DNA of 52,233 nt from Hyphomicrobiales bacterium (GTDB lineage: Bacteria; Pseudomonadota; Alphaproteobacteria; Rhizobiales; Rhizobiaceae), in assembly GCA_900472625.1 (NCBI GenBank), contig UCIT01000013.1, forward strand, positions 48,360 through 100,592, written 5' to 3'. Under the pieces are notes generated by a model. That model was not told the origin of the DNA. It was given only the letters and a program-made list of their open reading frames with translations, and made no database searches. The translations under genes were made by a program, and so were the position numbers. Positions 39,165-47,543 of this stretch are shown here, one piece after another. Numbering within the stretch: the stretch's first letter is position 1; the number at the start of each line of letters is the position of its first letter.

Positions 39165-39626
39165 TCCGTTACGCCTCGTTACATCTCAGCCGGTTCACTA
39201 CGCATCCGGGCTTCCGCGCCGCCCGAACAAACCTTGCCTCTGAACCCATCCGCTCAGGATTAGAGAGCGGATAAGTATGTCATTTCAGAGTGGATAGCTG
39301 CTTTCCCACACATAAGGTATCAAAACATTACCATTATCCACTTGGCGAGCAAAGGCATACGCAACCCAGCTCTCCCAGTCGTATCGTAGTGACACATCCG
39401 GGCCTGCTAGACAATTAACGCGTTCGGTCGAATGCCTGGTTATTAACGCTTCATTAATCGAGTTTAACGGGAGCAGGGCATTGAAATCCAATGCGTTAGA
39501 AGTGTTTTGCGGGCGTTAACCATACGGCGAGAAATTCGCCCTCAATGCGCCCGAATTTAACGCGATTGGCACTGCGCCCGCACATCATCGATCCAACGGC
39601 GGGACTTAGACGGGAGAATTGGTATC
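39165..39626. other. Divergent control region of the GPR-like gene and the Hpt gene
   Basis: About 460 bases without an open frame of note. It contains a CtrA-type site at 39443-39457 and further TTAAC half-sites at 39415, 39464, and around 39516 and 39558, in a locally AT-rich stretch. It must hold the promoters of both divergent genes. Confidence 0.6.
39443..39457. promoter_or_regulatory. Candidate CtrA binding site
   Basis: TTAA-CGCTTCA-TTAA matches the CtrA core TTAA-N7-TTAA exactly. A third TTAAC follows six bases later (39464-39468). CckA, the kinase that feeds CtrA, is encoded at 49457-52057 in this window. Confidence 0.6.
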
Positions 39627-39995
39627 ATGGCAGCAGTCAGTATTGCGTTCGCAGCGCCAGATAATTGCAAGGGGCAGGCGCCCTCGCAGTTGAGGCCGAT
39701 CGATCTTGTCCATCTGGCAAACCAGACGATGGGTGACAAGGCCCTGGAACTGGAGGTCCTGCAGATGTTCGCGCGGCAGGCGCGCTCCTGCCTGCACGAG
39801 ATGTCGACCGGCGATGCCATGGCGGTGGCAGCGGCCGCCCACAAGCTCAAGGGTGCCGCAGGCGCCGTCGGCGCCTTCAAGGTGCGCGACGCGGCGGAAA
39901 TGCTGGAAAGCAATTGCGGCGATGCAGCCGCCATGGCCGGCGTCGGCGTTGCCGTTATTGAAGCCGAAAACTTCATCCTCAAGCTTTGCCGCTGA
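39627..39995 (+). CDS. Orphan histidine phosphotransfer (Hpt) protein
   Basis: A 122-residue single-domain Hpt protein. The phosphorylatable histidine is His72 in the motif AAAAHKLKGAAGAVGA, and the following KVRDAAEMLESNC helix fits the four-helix bundle. The first ~20 residues are less ordered. No kinase or response regulator gene is adjacent. It is not ChpT, which is a larger DHp-type dimer. GGGAG lies ten bases before the ATG. It is divergent from the GPR-like gene across a CtrA-type site, suggesting cell-cycle expression (inference). A terminator follows. Confidence 0.88.
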   Translation: MAAVSIAFAAPDNCKGQAPSQLRPIDLVHLANQTMGDKALELEVLQMFARQARSCLHEMSTGDAMAVAAAAHKLKGAAGAVGAFKVRDAAEMLESNCGDAAAMAGVGVAVIEAENFILKLCR

Positions 39996-40053
39996 CCATC
40001 GGCTGAAAAGCCACTTATTCGCGACACACAGGCAACTGTGTCGAAACCGACAC

Positions 40054-40089
40054 GACCCGCTGGTCCATTCCGGAGCAGCGGGTCTTTTT
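40054..40089 (+). terminator. Rho-independent terminator of the Hpt gene
   Basis: A 9-bp stem (GACCCGCTG/CAGCGGGTC) with a 13-base loop, followed by TTTTT. A smaller hairpin (CGACACA/TGTGTCG, 40022-40043) precedes it. Confidence 0.82.
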
Positions 40090-40235
40090 ACGGCAAGTCG
40101 CGTGGCGCATTTTGACAAGCGTGTCGCTTATAAATCTGGAATGAAGAAGCCGAGGGCGGTCGTTGTTGACTGCCTGGCTTATTTGTTGGAAGTAAAATTC
40201 CAAACCCATCCCACTGATGATCACCGGAAATCACC

Positions 40236-40556
40236 ATGCCCAAACTGACCATTGTCGCCTTCGACGGTACGCGCTTCGATCTTGATGTCGATCAGGGATC
40301 GACCGTCATGGAAAACGCCGTTCGCAATTCCGTGCCGGGCATCGATGCCGAGTGTGGCGGCGCCTGTGCATGCGCTACCTGTCATATCTACGTCGATGAC
40401 GAGTGGACCGAGCGCGTCGGTCCGCCGCAGGCGATGGAGGAAGACATGCTCGATTTCGCCTTCGACGTGCGCCCAACGTCGCGTCTTTCCTGTCAGATCA
40501 AAATGAAGGCGGCACTCGATGGGCTGACCGTTCACGTGCCCGAGCGGCAGGCCTGA
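40236..40556 (+). CDS. 2Fe-2S ferredoxin, adrenodoxin type
   Basis: A 106-residue electron carrier. The cluster ligands follow the CX5CX2C...C pattern of vertebrate-type ferredoxins: Cys40, Cys46, Cys49 ([15 protein letters not shown]) and Cys86 (LSCQI). The acidic helix [11 protein letters not shown] near residue 70 is the usual redox-partner site. Homologues serve P450 systems or Fe-S assembly; no partner gene (isc, P450, reductase) is adjacent, so the role here is open. Confidence 0.93.
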   Translation: MPKLTIVAFDGTRFDLDVDQGSTVMENAVRNSVPGIDAECGGACACATCHIYVDDEWTERVGPPQAMEEDMLDFAFDVRPTSRLSCQIKMKAALDGLTVHVPERQA

Positions 40557-40576
40557 TCGAAACACTGATCTCAAGA

Positions 40577-40613
40577 CAAAAAAAGCCCCGCTGGCCGAGA
40601 TGACGAGCGAGGC
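40577..40613 (-). terminator. Rho-independent terminator on the minus strand
   Basis: On the minus strand GCCTCGC and GCGGGGC pair over 7 bp (one G-U) and are followed by seven T. It ends either the DUF922 transcript or, more interestingly, the small-RNA candidate next to it. Confidence 0.65.
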
Positions 40614-40735
40614 GAGGTAGGCGCGTCACCTACGGTCGAGGGAGGATCGACCGCGGCTTCGCAACGCGCCAGGAGAACCCAGAAAACGAAGGCTCCGGCT
40701 GACCGAGCTGAACTTTCGAATGTCTGAATATTAGC
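40578..40735 (-). ncRNA. Candidate small RNA with CCUCCC hairpin loop
   Basis: Between the ferredoxin and DUF922 genes the minus strand shows, in order: a 7-bp hairpin CGGTCGA/TCGACCG whose loop reads TCCTCCC (40634-40653), a 5-bp hairpin GTAGG/CCTAC, and a T-tailed terminator. Anti-Shine-Dalgarno CCUCC loops followed by a terminator are the hallmark of several alphaproteobacterial trans-acting sRNAs (for example the cuckoo and AbcR types). The 5' end is not known; a TAATAT near 40731 could be part of a promoter. Confidence 0.4.
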
Positions 40736-40855
40736 GCGTTGTGTTTCATAAGGCTATGGTGAGAAATCACCATTCAATGGCTGGGGCGGCGCGAGTTTCG
40801 CACAGGTTTCGTTGCGCGGCTAAGCTTTCCAGGTCGTTTTTACGCCGAGAATCAG

Positions 40856-41497
40856 CTACTTTTCGCCGCCGGATGTTTTGATCCGGTTGTTCAACAGGCG
40901 AAGCATGCGCTTCTGGAAATTGACTGCCTCGACCTGATCGAATCGCGCCTGCAGCCGATCATGCTCGGCGATGCCGTCGGTCGATACCTCGGTGACCATT
41001 TCCTGCATGCGCTCGCAATTCGGCTGTGAAGGCAGCGCGAGGATCCTCCGTTCCATCGCCCGTGCCTGCGTTCTGGCAATCTCGGCGTGACGTTCCTCGT
41101 GGCGCTTGATGTCGCTCGAAAGCGTGTCCCAGATCATCGACAATTCGGGGCTGGCACCGCGCCGGTTCTTCCAGCGCGGCAGGATGATCTGCGTGTGGAC
41201 GGTGACGCGCGCGCCGCCGACGCGGCAGCGACCGTTTTCTTCGACATACGTCGCATCTCCGCCGAAGCGGATCTTGGTGGCGCCGGGATGGCGGGCGGAG
41301 GAGCCGTTGGCCGTCGGGCCGCGGGTGCTTAGCTGGTCGTCGAGTTCGTCGGCGGTTTTGCCCTTGATGTCGAAGTAGGAATAGCTCTTCGTGGCAACGA
41401 CTGCAGCTCCCGCAGGATTGCCGGTCGCAAGCGAAATGGAAATGGCGAGGAGGAGCGGCATATAACGCGGTACGGACGGCATTCTGCGAATACTCAT
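40856..41497 (-). CDS. Exported DUF922 zinc-protease-like protein
   Basis: A 213-residue exported protein. A signal peptide covers residues ~1-32 (MPLLLAISISLATGNPAGAA). The DUF922 family signature is the metal-binding HEERH at residues 133-137 within SSDIKRHEERHAEIART, with VTVHTQIILPRWKN upstream. Members are predicted periplasmic metallopeptidases without a known substrate. The start is uncertain: ATG at 41497 (MSIRRMPSVP) or 41482 (MPSVPRYMP); neither has a strong ribosome-binding site. It is divergent from folP. Confidence 0.85.
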   Translation of the reverse strand: MSIRRMPSVPRYMPLLLAISISLATGNPAGAAVVATKSYSYFDIKGKTADELDDQLSTRGPTANGSSARHPGATKIRFGGDATYVEENGRCRVGGARVTVHTQIILPRWKNRRGASPELSMIWDTLSSDIKRHEERHAEIARTQARAMERRILALPSQPNCERMQEMVTEVSTDGIAEHDRLQARFDQVEAVNFQKRMLRLLNNRIKTSGGEK

Positions 41498-41575
41498 GTT
41501 GAAGTTTGCCGGAGCTTGGGGCATAGCCACCGCGAGCGCAATATGATTGCGCGGTTTTTTCGATCGATAGGACAA

Positions 41576-42448
41576 ATGCCGTTGGCACAGCTTGGGAGCA
41601 GATTCTGGCGCGTCGGGCACGGCCGCGAGATCGAACTCGGTCGTCGATCGGTGATCATGGCGATCGTCAATGTGACGCCGGATTCGTTTTCCGACGGCGG
41701 CCGATATGACAGCGTCGATAGGGCTGTCGCGCATGCGCTGAAAGCCGTCGAGGACGGCGCCGAGATTATCGACATCGGCGGCGAATCCACGCGCCCGGAT
41801 GCCGAGATCGTTACCGCCTCTGAAGAGCAGGCGCGGGTGTTGCCTGTCATCGAGGCGCTTCGGACGAAGACCAAGGCGCTGATCTCGATCGACACCTATC
41901 GCGCCGAGACAGCGCGGCTTGCGGTTGCCGCGGGCGCCCACATCGTCAACGACGTTTTCGGATTGCAGAAAGAACCGGATATCGCGGCTGTCGCCGCGAT
42001 CTCGGGCGCAGGTCTCTGCATCATGCACACCGGTCGCGACCGGGACAAGCTATCCGATCTGATCGCCGACCAGTTCCTGTTTCTTGAACGATCGCTCGAG
42101 ATTGCCGGTCGTGCAGGCGTGTCGCGGGAGTGCATCGTTGTCGACCCGGGGTTCGGCTTTGCCAAGGATACGCAGGAAAACCTCGAGCTGATGGCGCGTA
42201 GCGACGAACTCCATCGTCTGGGCTTCCCCTTGCTGGCGGGGACGTCGCGCAAGCGTTTCGTCGGCGCGGTGACCGGGCGCGAAGCCGCCGATCGCGATGC
42301 CGGAACTGCTGCAACCAGCGTTTTGCTGCGTCTGAAGGGGGCAGCGATTTTTCGGGTACACGATGTCGCAATCAACAGGGACGCGCTTGCTGTCACCGAT
42401 GCTATGCTGGCGGCACGCGATGCGTTCGAGCGGAAGGGCACGGCATGA
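41576..42448 (+). CDS. folP: Dihydropteroate synthase
   Basis: The sulfonamide target, which joins p-aminobenzoate to dihydropterin pyrophosphate. The family motifs are complete: VNVTPDSFSDGG, IDIGGESTRPDA, SIDTYRAE, IVNDVFG, VDPGFGFAK and GTSRKRF. I chose the ATG at 41576, preceded by AGGAC; in-frame ATGs at 41543 and 41516 would lengthen the N-terminus. The stop overlaps the folB start by four bases, making it first in a tight folP-folB-folK operon. Confidence 0.96.
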   Translation: MPLAQLGSRFWRVGHGREIELGRRSVIMAIVNVTPDSFSDGGRYDSVDRAVAHALKAVEDGAEIIDIGGESTRPDAEIVTASEEQARVLPVIEALRTKTKALISIDTYRAETARLAVAAGAHIVNDVFGLQKEPDIAAVAAISGAGLCIMHTGRDRDKLSDLIADQFLFLERSLEIAGRAGVSRECIVVDPGFGFAKDTQENLELMARSDELHRLGFPLLAGTSRKRFVGAVTGREAADRDAGTAATSVLLRLKGAAIFRVHDVAINRDALAVTDAMLAARDAFERKGTA

Positions 42449-42813
42449 GCACCACCTACACAATCACCCTGCAGAACTGCGCCTTCTTTGCGCGTCATGG
42501 TGTTCATGACGAAGAGGAGTTTCTGGGCCAACGGTTTTTCGTCGATGCCGAACTCGACGTGGTGGCCGGGACGGCGCTGGAGAGCGATTCGATCGACGAC
42601 ACGGTGAATTACGGGATCGCCTTTACCGTCATCGAGGAGATCGTTACCGGCAAGCGACGCTATCTCATCGAGGCGCTGGCGCTCGATATCGCCAAGGGCC
42701 TCTGTCAAAAATTTCCGCAGATCACCCGCGCCAAGATCACCGTGCGCAAGCCGAATGCGCCGGTGCCCGGTGTGCTGGATTTCGTTCAGGTGAGCGTCGA
42801 ACATCTTGTCTGA
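42445..42813 (+). CDS. folB: Dihydroneopterin aldolase
   Basis: A 122-residue enzyme that cleaves dihydroneopterin to 6-hydroxymethyl-dihydropterin and glycolaldehyde. Visible motifs are ARHGVHDEEEFLGQRFFVDAEL, the catalytic YGIAFTVIEEIV region and the lysine loop VRKPNAPVPG. It overlaps folP by four and folK by eight bases, so the three are translationally coupled. Confidence 0.95.
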   Translation: MSTTYTITLQNCAFFARHGVHDEEEFLGQRFFVDAELDVVAGTALESDSIDDTVNYGIAFTVIEEIVTGKRRYLIEALALDIAKGLCQKFPQITRAKITVRKPNAPVPGVLDFVQVSVEHLV

Positions 42814-43324
42814 CATTGCTTTCCACACCGCCACCCTCGGGCTCGGCGGCAATATCGGCGATCCCGTGCATGCCATGGCGGTGGCGCTGCAAGCGCTCGA
42901 TGCGCGCGCGGATTGCCGGGTGACCGCGGTGTCGCGTCTCTACCGGACGCCGCCATGGGGCAAGACGGATCAATCCTATTTCTTCAATGCCTGTGCCTCG
43001 GTCTCGACATCGCTGGCGCCGGAGGCGTTGCTGGATGTCTGCCTCGACATCGAGCGCGGCATGAAGCGGGAGAGGATCGAGCGTTGGGGCCCGCGGACGC
43101 TCGATATCGATGTGCTGACCTATGCCGATCTCGTTCAGGATGCACCGCGACTGCAATTGCCGCATCCGCGCATGACGGATCGCGGTTTCGTGCTGATGCC
43201 GCTCGCGGATTTCGCTGCTGACATGACCGTCGATGGTGTTGCGGTGGCTGAATGGCTTGCCAGGGCGGATGTCGCCGGCATCGAGGTGGCCGATCAGAGC
43301 CCGCAATGGTGGCGCACCGCCTGA
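42806..43324 (+). CDS. folK: 2-amino-4-hydroxy-6-hydroxymethyldihydropteridine diphosphokinase
   Basis: A 172-residue pyrophosphokinase that activates hydroxymethyl-dihydropterin for FolP. The signatures LGLGGNIGDP, SRLYRTPPWG, FFNACASVST, RWGPRTLDIDVLTY and HPRMTDRGFVLMPL are present. The start is a TTG overlapping the folB end by eight bases; it gives MSDIAFHTATLGLGG. A weak 7-bp GC hairpin (43333-43351) follows. Confidence 0.95.
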   Translation: MSDIAFHTATLGLGGNIGDPVHAMAVALQALDARADCRVTAVSRLYRTPPWGKTDQSYFFNACASVSTSLAPEALLDVCLDIERGMKRERIERWGPRTLDIDVLTYADLVQDAPRLQLPHPRMTDRGFVLMPLADFAADMTVDGVAVAEWLARADVAGIEVADQSPQWWRTA

Positions 43325-43332
43325 AACGCAAG

Positions 43333-43351
43333 AGCGGCCGAGACGGCCGCT
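43333..43351. terminator. GC hairpin between folK and the secreted-protein gene
   Basis: A perfect 7-bp inverted repeat (AGCGGCC/GGCCGCT) with a 5-base loop at a convergent junction. Neither side has a strong T run, so termination may be weak on both strands. Confidence 0.5.
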
Positions 43352-43379
43352 TCGCAAGTCCTGGTTCCGACGATCTGTC

Positions 43380-43928
43380 CTACTCGACGGAGCCGACAGT
43401 GATTTCGTCGATCTGGCGTGACAGCGTCAGGCCGATGACCGGGATCATCTGGCTTTCGACCTTCACCGATACCGTCACGTTCATGGTCTTGTCGTCGCGG
43501 ACGCGGGCGATCATCGCGCCGTTCAGCTTGGCGCGGTTGAGGCCGACGACGACGGTGTCGTCAGTGACAGTGCCGGAGATGACGTCCAGACCCTTGCCCT
43601 CGGCGCCATCCAGGAACTTGCCCTTGTAGCTGTTGCCGGACTGGGTGATCAGCGCGCTCATCGGCTGCTTGAAGACGCCGACGCGGCAGCTGCCGTCAAG
43701 CTTGACGCCGGTGCCGTCCGAAACGGGTTCGCCGACCAGATTGCAGGTGAACTTCGTGCCCTTGTACTTGCCGGCAACGATTTCGCCCGGACCTTTCCAG
43801 GAGCCGGCGATCGACTCGAAGAATGCCTTGTCGCGCGTTGCAGCGGTTGCGGACGGAGCCATGTCGATGACTGGCGAAAGAGCGATCGCCGCGAGGACGA
43901 AGAGAGAGAGAAGCTTGCGCGAGTACAT
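43380..43928 (-). CDS. Small exported protein of unknown function
   Basis: A 182-residue protein with a signal peptide of ~35 residues (LLSLFVLAAIALSPVIDMAPSATA). The mature part is predicted beta-rich, with repeated short strands (IAGSWKGPGEIVAGKYKGTKFTCNLVGE, VKLDGSCRVGVFKQPMSALI), resembling a small lipocalin-like or barrel domain, and has two cysteines that could pair. I do not recognise a named family, though similar proteins occur in rhizobia. The ATG at 43928 has GGAAA upstream; an ATG seven codons earlier is possible. It is convergent with folK. Confidence 0.75.
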   Translation of the reverse strand: MYSRKLLSLFVLAAIALSPVIDMAPSATAATRDKAFFESIAGSWKGPGEIVAGKYKGTKFTCNLVGEPVSDGTGVKLDGSCRVGVFKQPMSALITQSGNSYKGKFLDGAEGKGLDVISGTVTDDTVVVGLNRAKLNGAMIARVRDDKTMNVTVSVKVESQMIPVIGLTLSRQIDEITVGSVE

Positions 43929-44135
43929 GGAATTTCCTTGGCGAACCATATCGCTGAACTGATGCCAAGTTTTGCCGAAAAATGGTTAATGCTTGGTTTC
44001 CGGGCGGTCGAAAGCCTTGCGTATCAAGGCTATTTCACGCTGTGCCTACGTCCGGGCTGCTAGATATAAGCTGTTGAATTAACTGGTGATCGTGCTGCCA
44101 TGTGGCCTCACCGCAACAGGGCTGTGGCTTAAGAT

Positions 44136-45224
44136 TCAACCTTGCCCGCCGTTGCTCTTCTGCGTCATCGACGGCGTCAGGTCGCCGATGAAGTCGCCGA
44201 TTCCCGGGCGCTTGAGGGCGCGAAACGCCAGCGGGCGGCAGAGATCCATGGCGGCGATTCCAATGCGCGCAGTCATAAGCCCGTTGATGACGCCTTCGCC
44301 GAGCCTTGCCGACAGCTTCGATGCCAGTCCATGACCTAGCACCTGCTGCACGAGGCTGTCGCCGACCGCAATCGATCCGGTGACGGCGAGATGGGCCAGC
44401 ACGTCGCGCATCAGGCGGATCATCCCCAGCGTGCCTGGCCGGCCGCCATAGAGTTCGGCCATGGCGCGGATCAGCCTTGAGGCCTCGTAGAGCACGTAGA
44501 GAAGATCGACGATCGCGCGCGGGCTGACGGCGGTGACGATCGAGACGCGCTTCGATGCGTTGAGGATCAGGCCTCTGGCCTGGCGATCGAGGGGCGCCAG
44601 CAATTCACGCTCGGCAAGCGCCACCAGATGCGGCGCGTCGATGATATCCGTTTCGGCCGCCTTCAATGTGGCGCGGCCACGAGCGGTTTCCGGCTTGGCG
44701 GCCAGAAGATGTTCCAAGCTCTTGACCAGCGCACGCGCCTTGGCGGGCTTCGTTTCGAGGATCGCCGCTTCCGCTTCTGTCTTGATGGTCTGTACGGCCG
44801 CCAGCCGCATCATGCCGGCGGTTTCCCTGACGACAATGGCGATGACGGCCAGAATGCCGATGCCCAGAGCCGCGAGCGCTGTGTAGCCCAGCCAGTCGGC
44901 GCGGGTGAAGAGGTTGCGGATCAGGCTGTCGGTCCACAGCCCGAAGGCGAGCGAAAACAGCAGGCCGAAGGCGCCGAGCGCGATCTTGGCGAAGGACGTC
45001 CGGCGCTTGCGGGGCAGGGCGACCGGGACGGGTGGTATATCCTTGTCCGGGTTGAGGAAGGGATCGTCCTCATCCGATGTCAGCACGACTTCGCCCGAGA
45101 AGCTTGCTGGTTTGCGCGACTGCGGCTGCGTCTCTGTTGTCGTCGTGCTCCGCGGCGCGTCGTCTTCGAAGGCGAAGGCTGCCGGTGTGCGGCGCGGGTG
45201 CTGTTCCGATGGCGGCTTGATCAT
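44136..45224 (-). CDS. ycjF: YcjF family membrane protein (TIGR01620/UPF0283)
   Basis: A 362-residue protein with a disordered, acidic N-terminus (~1-80), two adjacent membrane segments (~84-100 and ~112-132) and a cytosolic DUF697-type C-terminal half (LLAPLDRQARGLILNASKRVSIVTAVSPRAIVDLLYVLYEASRLI). It overlaps the upstream ycjX gene by four bases, the usual pairing. The YcjX-YcjF couple is linked to envelope or phage-shock-type stress in gammaproteobacteria; in rhizobia the role is unproven. Confidence 0.9.
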   Translation of the reverse strand: MIKPPSEQHPRRTPAAFAFEDDAPRSTTTTETQPQSRKPASFSGEVVLTSDEDDPFLNPDKDIPPVPVALPRKRRTSFAKIALGAFGLLFSLAFGLWTDSLIRNLFTRADWLGYTALAALGIGILAVIAIVVRETAGMMRLAAVQTIKTEAEAAILETKPAKARALVKSLEHLLAAKPETARGRATLKAAETDIIDAPHLVALAERELLAPLDRQARGLILNASKRVSIVTAVSPRAIVDLLYVLYEASRLIRAMAELYGGRPGTLGMIRLMRDVLAHLAVTGSIAVGDSLVQQVLGHGLASKLSARLGEGVINGLMTARIGIAAMDLCRPLAFRALKRPGIGDFIGDLTPSMTQKSNGGQG

Positions 45225-46684
45225 GCGAGGCGATCTCCGAACAGAAACTGCATGGCGCGGTCGAGGCGGATGTGCGGCACCGACAACTTGATGCCGCCGC
45301 CGGTTTCGTCGAGTGCCGGCGGGCGGAAGCGGACGACGCTGACCTCGGGTAATTGGACATCGCGATCACCTGATTCGAAGCTGGCGAATAGCGCTTCGGG
45401 ATTTTCAGGAAGATCGCCCGGAAAGATCGCGGTCTTCTTCAGGCCGTCAAAGGTCTCCCCCGCGATGGTTTCGCCCTCGATCGGCGTGCCAACGATGACC
45501 GGGAGTTCAAGGCCGTCGCGCTTGACTGTTGCTTCCCGCGTGGCACGCACAGAGGCCAGCGCCATGACGTCGATGCCGGCGCCGGCCATGCCGATCCGCT
45601 GGATGGCACGATCGACGAGACGGCGCGTCAGGGCGTCCAGACGGTGGTGGCTCTCGTGATGCAGGTGATCGGCCTTGGTGGCGGCCACCAGAACGCGGTC
45701 GATGCGGCGACCGAGTAGCGAGGACAGCAGCGAGTTTGTGCCGGGGCGGAAGCAGGCAAGAACATCGGTGAGCGCCCTTTCCAGGTCCTGTACCGCCTCG
45801 GGCCCGCGATTGATCGCCTGCAGCGCGTCGATGAGGACGATCTGACGGTCGATGCGGGAGAAATGCTCGCGGAAGAATGGTTTCACCACCACCGACTTGT
45901 AGGCCTCGTAGCGCCGCTCCATCATCGCCCACAGCGATCCCTTCTCCGGTCGGCCTTGCGGCGGTAGGATCAGAGGCGCAAAGGTCAGCGCAGGGGAGCC
46001 ATCAAGATCGCCGGGTAGCAGGAAGCGACCGGGCGGCAGCGTCGACAGCGAGCGCTCGTCGGATTTGCAGGCCTTGAGGTAATCGGCGAAGGCGGTCGCC
46101 AATCCGCGCGCGCGCATCTCGTCGGCGGGTTCGGTGATGTCGCAGGCGCCTGTCAGTTCAAGCCATGGCTGCGCCAGTTCGTTGCGGATACCGGTGCGCG
46201 CCAGTGCGATCGTCTCTTCGCTGAAGGTGCGAAAGTCCTTGGCCAACAGCGGCAGATCGAGCAGCCACTCGCCGGGATAATCGACGATGTCGATCGACAG
46301 GCGGCCGGGCGAGAACAGGCGGTTCCAGCCGCTGGCGCTCTGATAGTCGATCGTCAGGCGCAATTCGGAGATGGCGCGCGTCGAATCCGGCCAGATCCGG
46401 TCCTTCACCAGTGCCCTTATGTGATCCTCGTACTGGAACCGGGGCACCCCGTCGTCCGGCTGTTGCTCGAGGCGCACCGCGGACACGCGACCGGACTGCA
46501 CGGGTTCGAACAGCGGCAGGCGGCCGCCATGGAGGAGATTGTGCACCAGGGAAGATATGAACACCGTCTTGCCGGCGCGCGACAGGCCGGTGACGCCTAG
46601 CCGTATCGTCGGGTTGACAAGGCCGGCCGCACGGTCGGTCAGGTTGTCGAGTGCGATACGCGCGTCGTCGGTGAAGGATGTCAT
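45221..46684 (-). CDS. ycjX: YcjX family P-loop GTPase/ATPase (DUF463)
   Basis: A 487-residue P-loop protein. Walker A is GLSRAGKT at residues 33-40, the switch/Walker B region is IDIVDYPGEWLLDL, and a base-specificity-like VAATKADHLHHE occurs near residue 335. The family is DUF463 (YcjX). I chose the ATG at 46684; a TTG four codons upstream (46696) with GGAA before it is a real alternative. It is translationally coupled to ycjF and downstream of the divergently unrelated sixA-like gene on the same strand, 87 bases apart. Confidence 0.92.
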   Translation of the reverse strand: MTSFTDDARIALDNLTDRAAGLVNPTIRLGVTGLSRAGKTVFISSLVHNLLHGGRLPLFEPVQSGRVSAVRLEQQPDDGVPRFQYEDHIRALVKDRIWPDSTRAISELRLTIDYQSASGWNRLFSPGRLSIDIVDYPGEWLLDLPLLAKDFRTFSEETIALARTGIRNELAQPWLELTGACDITEPADEMRARGLATAFADYLKACKSDERSLSTLPPGRFLLPGDLDGSPALTFAPLILPPQGRPEKGSLWAMMERRYEAYKSVVVKPFFREHFSRIDRQIVLIDALQAINRGPEAVQDLERALTDVLACFRPGTNSLLSSLLGRRIDRVLVAATKADHLHHESHHRLDALTRRLVDRAIQRIGMAGAGIDVMALASVRATREATVKRDGLELPVIVGTPIEGETIAGETFDGLKKTAIFPGDLPENPEALFASFESGDRDVQLPEVSVVRFRPPALDETGGGIKLSVPHIRLDRAMQFLFGDRLA

Positions 46685-46771
46685 GCTGGGCGGCAAGGCA
46701 AAATTCCAGTTTCTGGCCTTAACGGCATATAGGAACCGGCAGGCCGAAGAAAAAGACGCCTGGCGACAGCG

Positions 46772-47269
46772 TTAGCCGTTCATGAAGTCGATAAGGCGCC
46801 ATCCATTGAGGCCGACATTGTAATCGAGGATGGCAAGGCCGCCGGGCGGGAAGCCGTTCGGCAATGTCTGGGCAATAGCCTGGTGGCCGATCAGGGTTTC
46901 CAGCGCCTGCTCGATGACAGGGTTGTGGCCGACCAGCATGACCGAGCCCACATCCAATTGGGCGCCGATGATATCGAGATATGTCTCTGCCGTGGCGTTG
47001 TAGAGCGCGTCGACGAAGCGGATGTCGAGGTTTTCGCCCATGGCGCGATGAACGGCCTCGGCGGTCTGGCGGCAGCGCAACGCCGTCGAACTCAGGACGC
47101 GATCGGGGCGATAACCCTTGTCGGCGGCATTCTCGCTGAGAATTTCGGCATCGGCATAGCCTTTTTCACTCAGCGGCCGGTCGAAATCGCGTTGACCATC
47201 CGTCGGCGGAGATGCTTCGGCGTGCCGTAGGAGGTAGATCCGGGACGGCGGAGGCGTGATTGCGTTCAT
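46772..47269 (-). CDS. SixA-like histidine phosphatase
   Basis: A 165-residue member of the histidine phosphatase (RHG) superfamily. The catalytic motif is LLRHAEAS with nucleophile His16, the second histidine is in VMLVGHNPVIEQ, and the arginine pair is in SSTALRCRQTAEA. The layout is that of SixA, which removes phosphate from Hpt or PTS histidines. An orphan Hpt protein is encoded at 39627-39995, so a link is conceivable but unsupported. It probably has its own promoter, and may share a transcript with ycjX-ycjF. Confidence 0.88.
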   Translation of the reverse strand: MNAITPPPSRIYLLRHAEASPPTDGQRDFDRPLSEKGYADAEILSENAADKGYRPDRVLSSTALRCRQTAEAVHRAMGENLDIRFVDALYNATAETYLDIIGAQLDVGSVMLVGHNPVIEQALETLIGHQAIAQTLPNGFPPGGLAILDYNVGLNGWRLIDFMNG

Positions 47270-47543
47270 CGGCGTTTCCCCGGTCGAGTGGCCTTTTTCA
47301 GTAACGTCAGCGTGGTGCTGTCGTCAACCGTGTCGACTGTTCCTGCGGCCAAAGTCCAGCGCAAGCTTTCGTGACGCCGAAGGCGCCAAGCGGCAAACGC
47401 GAGAAATAGTGACGTAAAAATAGCCTGTTAGCTCAAAATTGTGACAGATTTAAAAATGTGTTTACCTAACGGATTCGACTTGAATCACACGCGTCGGTCG
47501 GGATATACAGCCGCCAGATGAGATGTTCTTCAGGAGAATCGCG

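Noticed and set aside
39627..39995. Hpt protein as ChpT
   Set aside because: ChpT is a larger DHp/CA-like dimer; this is a single ~100-residue Hpt bundle with an AHKLKG motif.
43929..44135. Extra small gene between the secreted protein and ycjF
   Set aside because: No frame with a plausible start, ribosome-binding site or coding bias.
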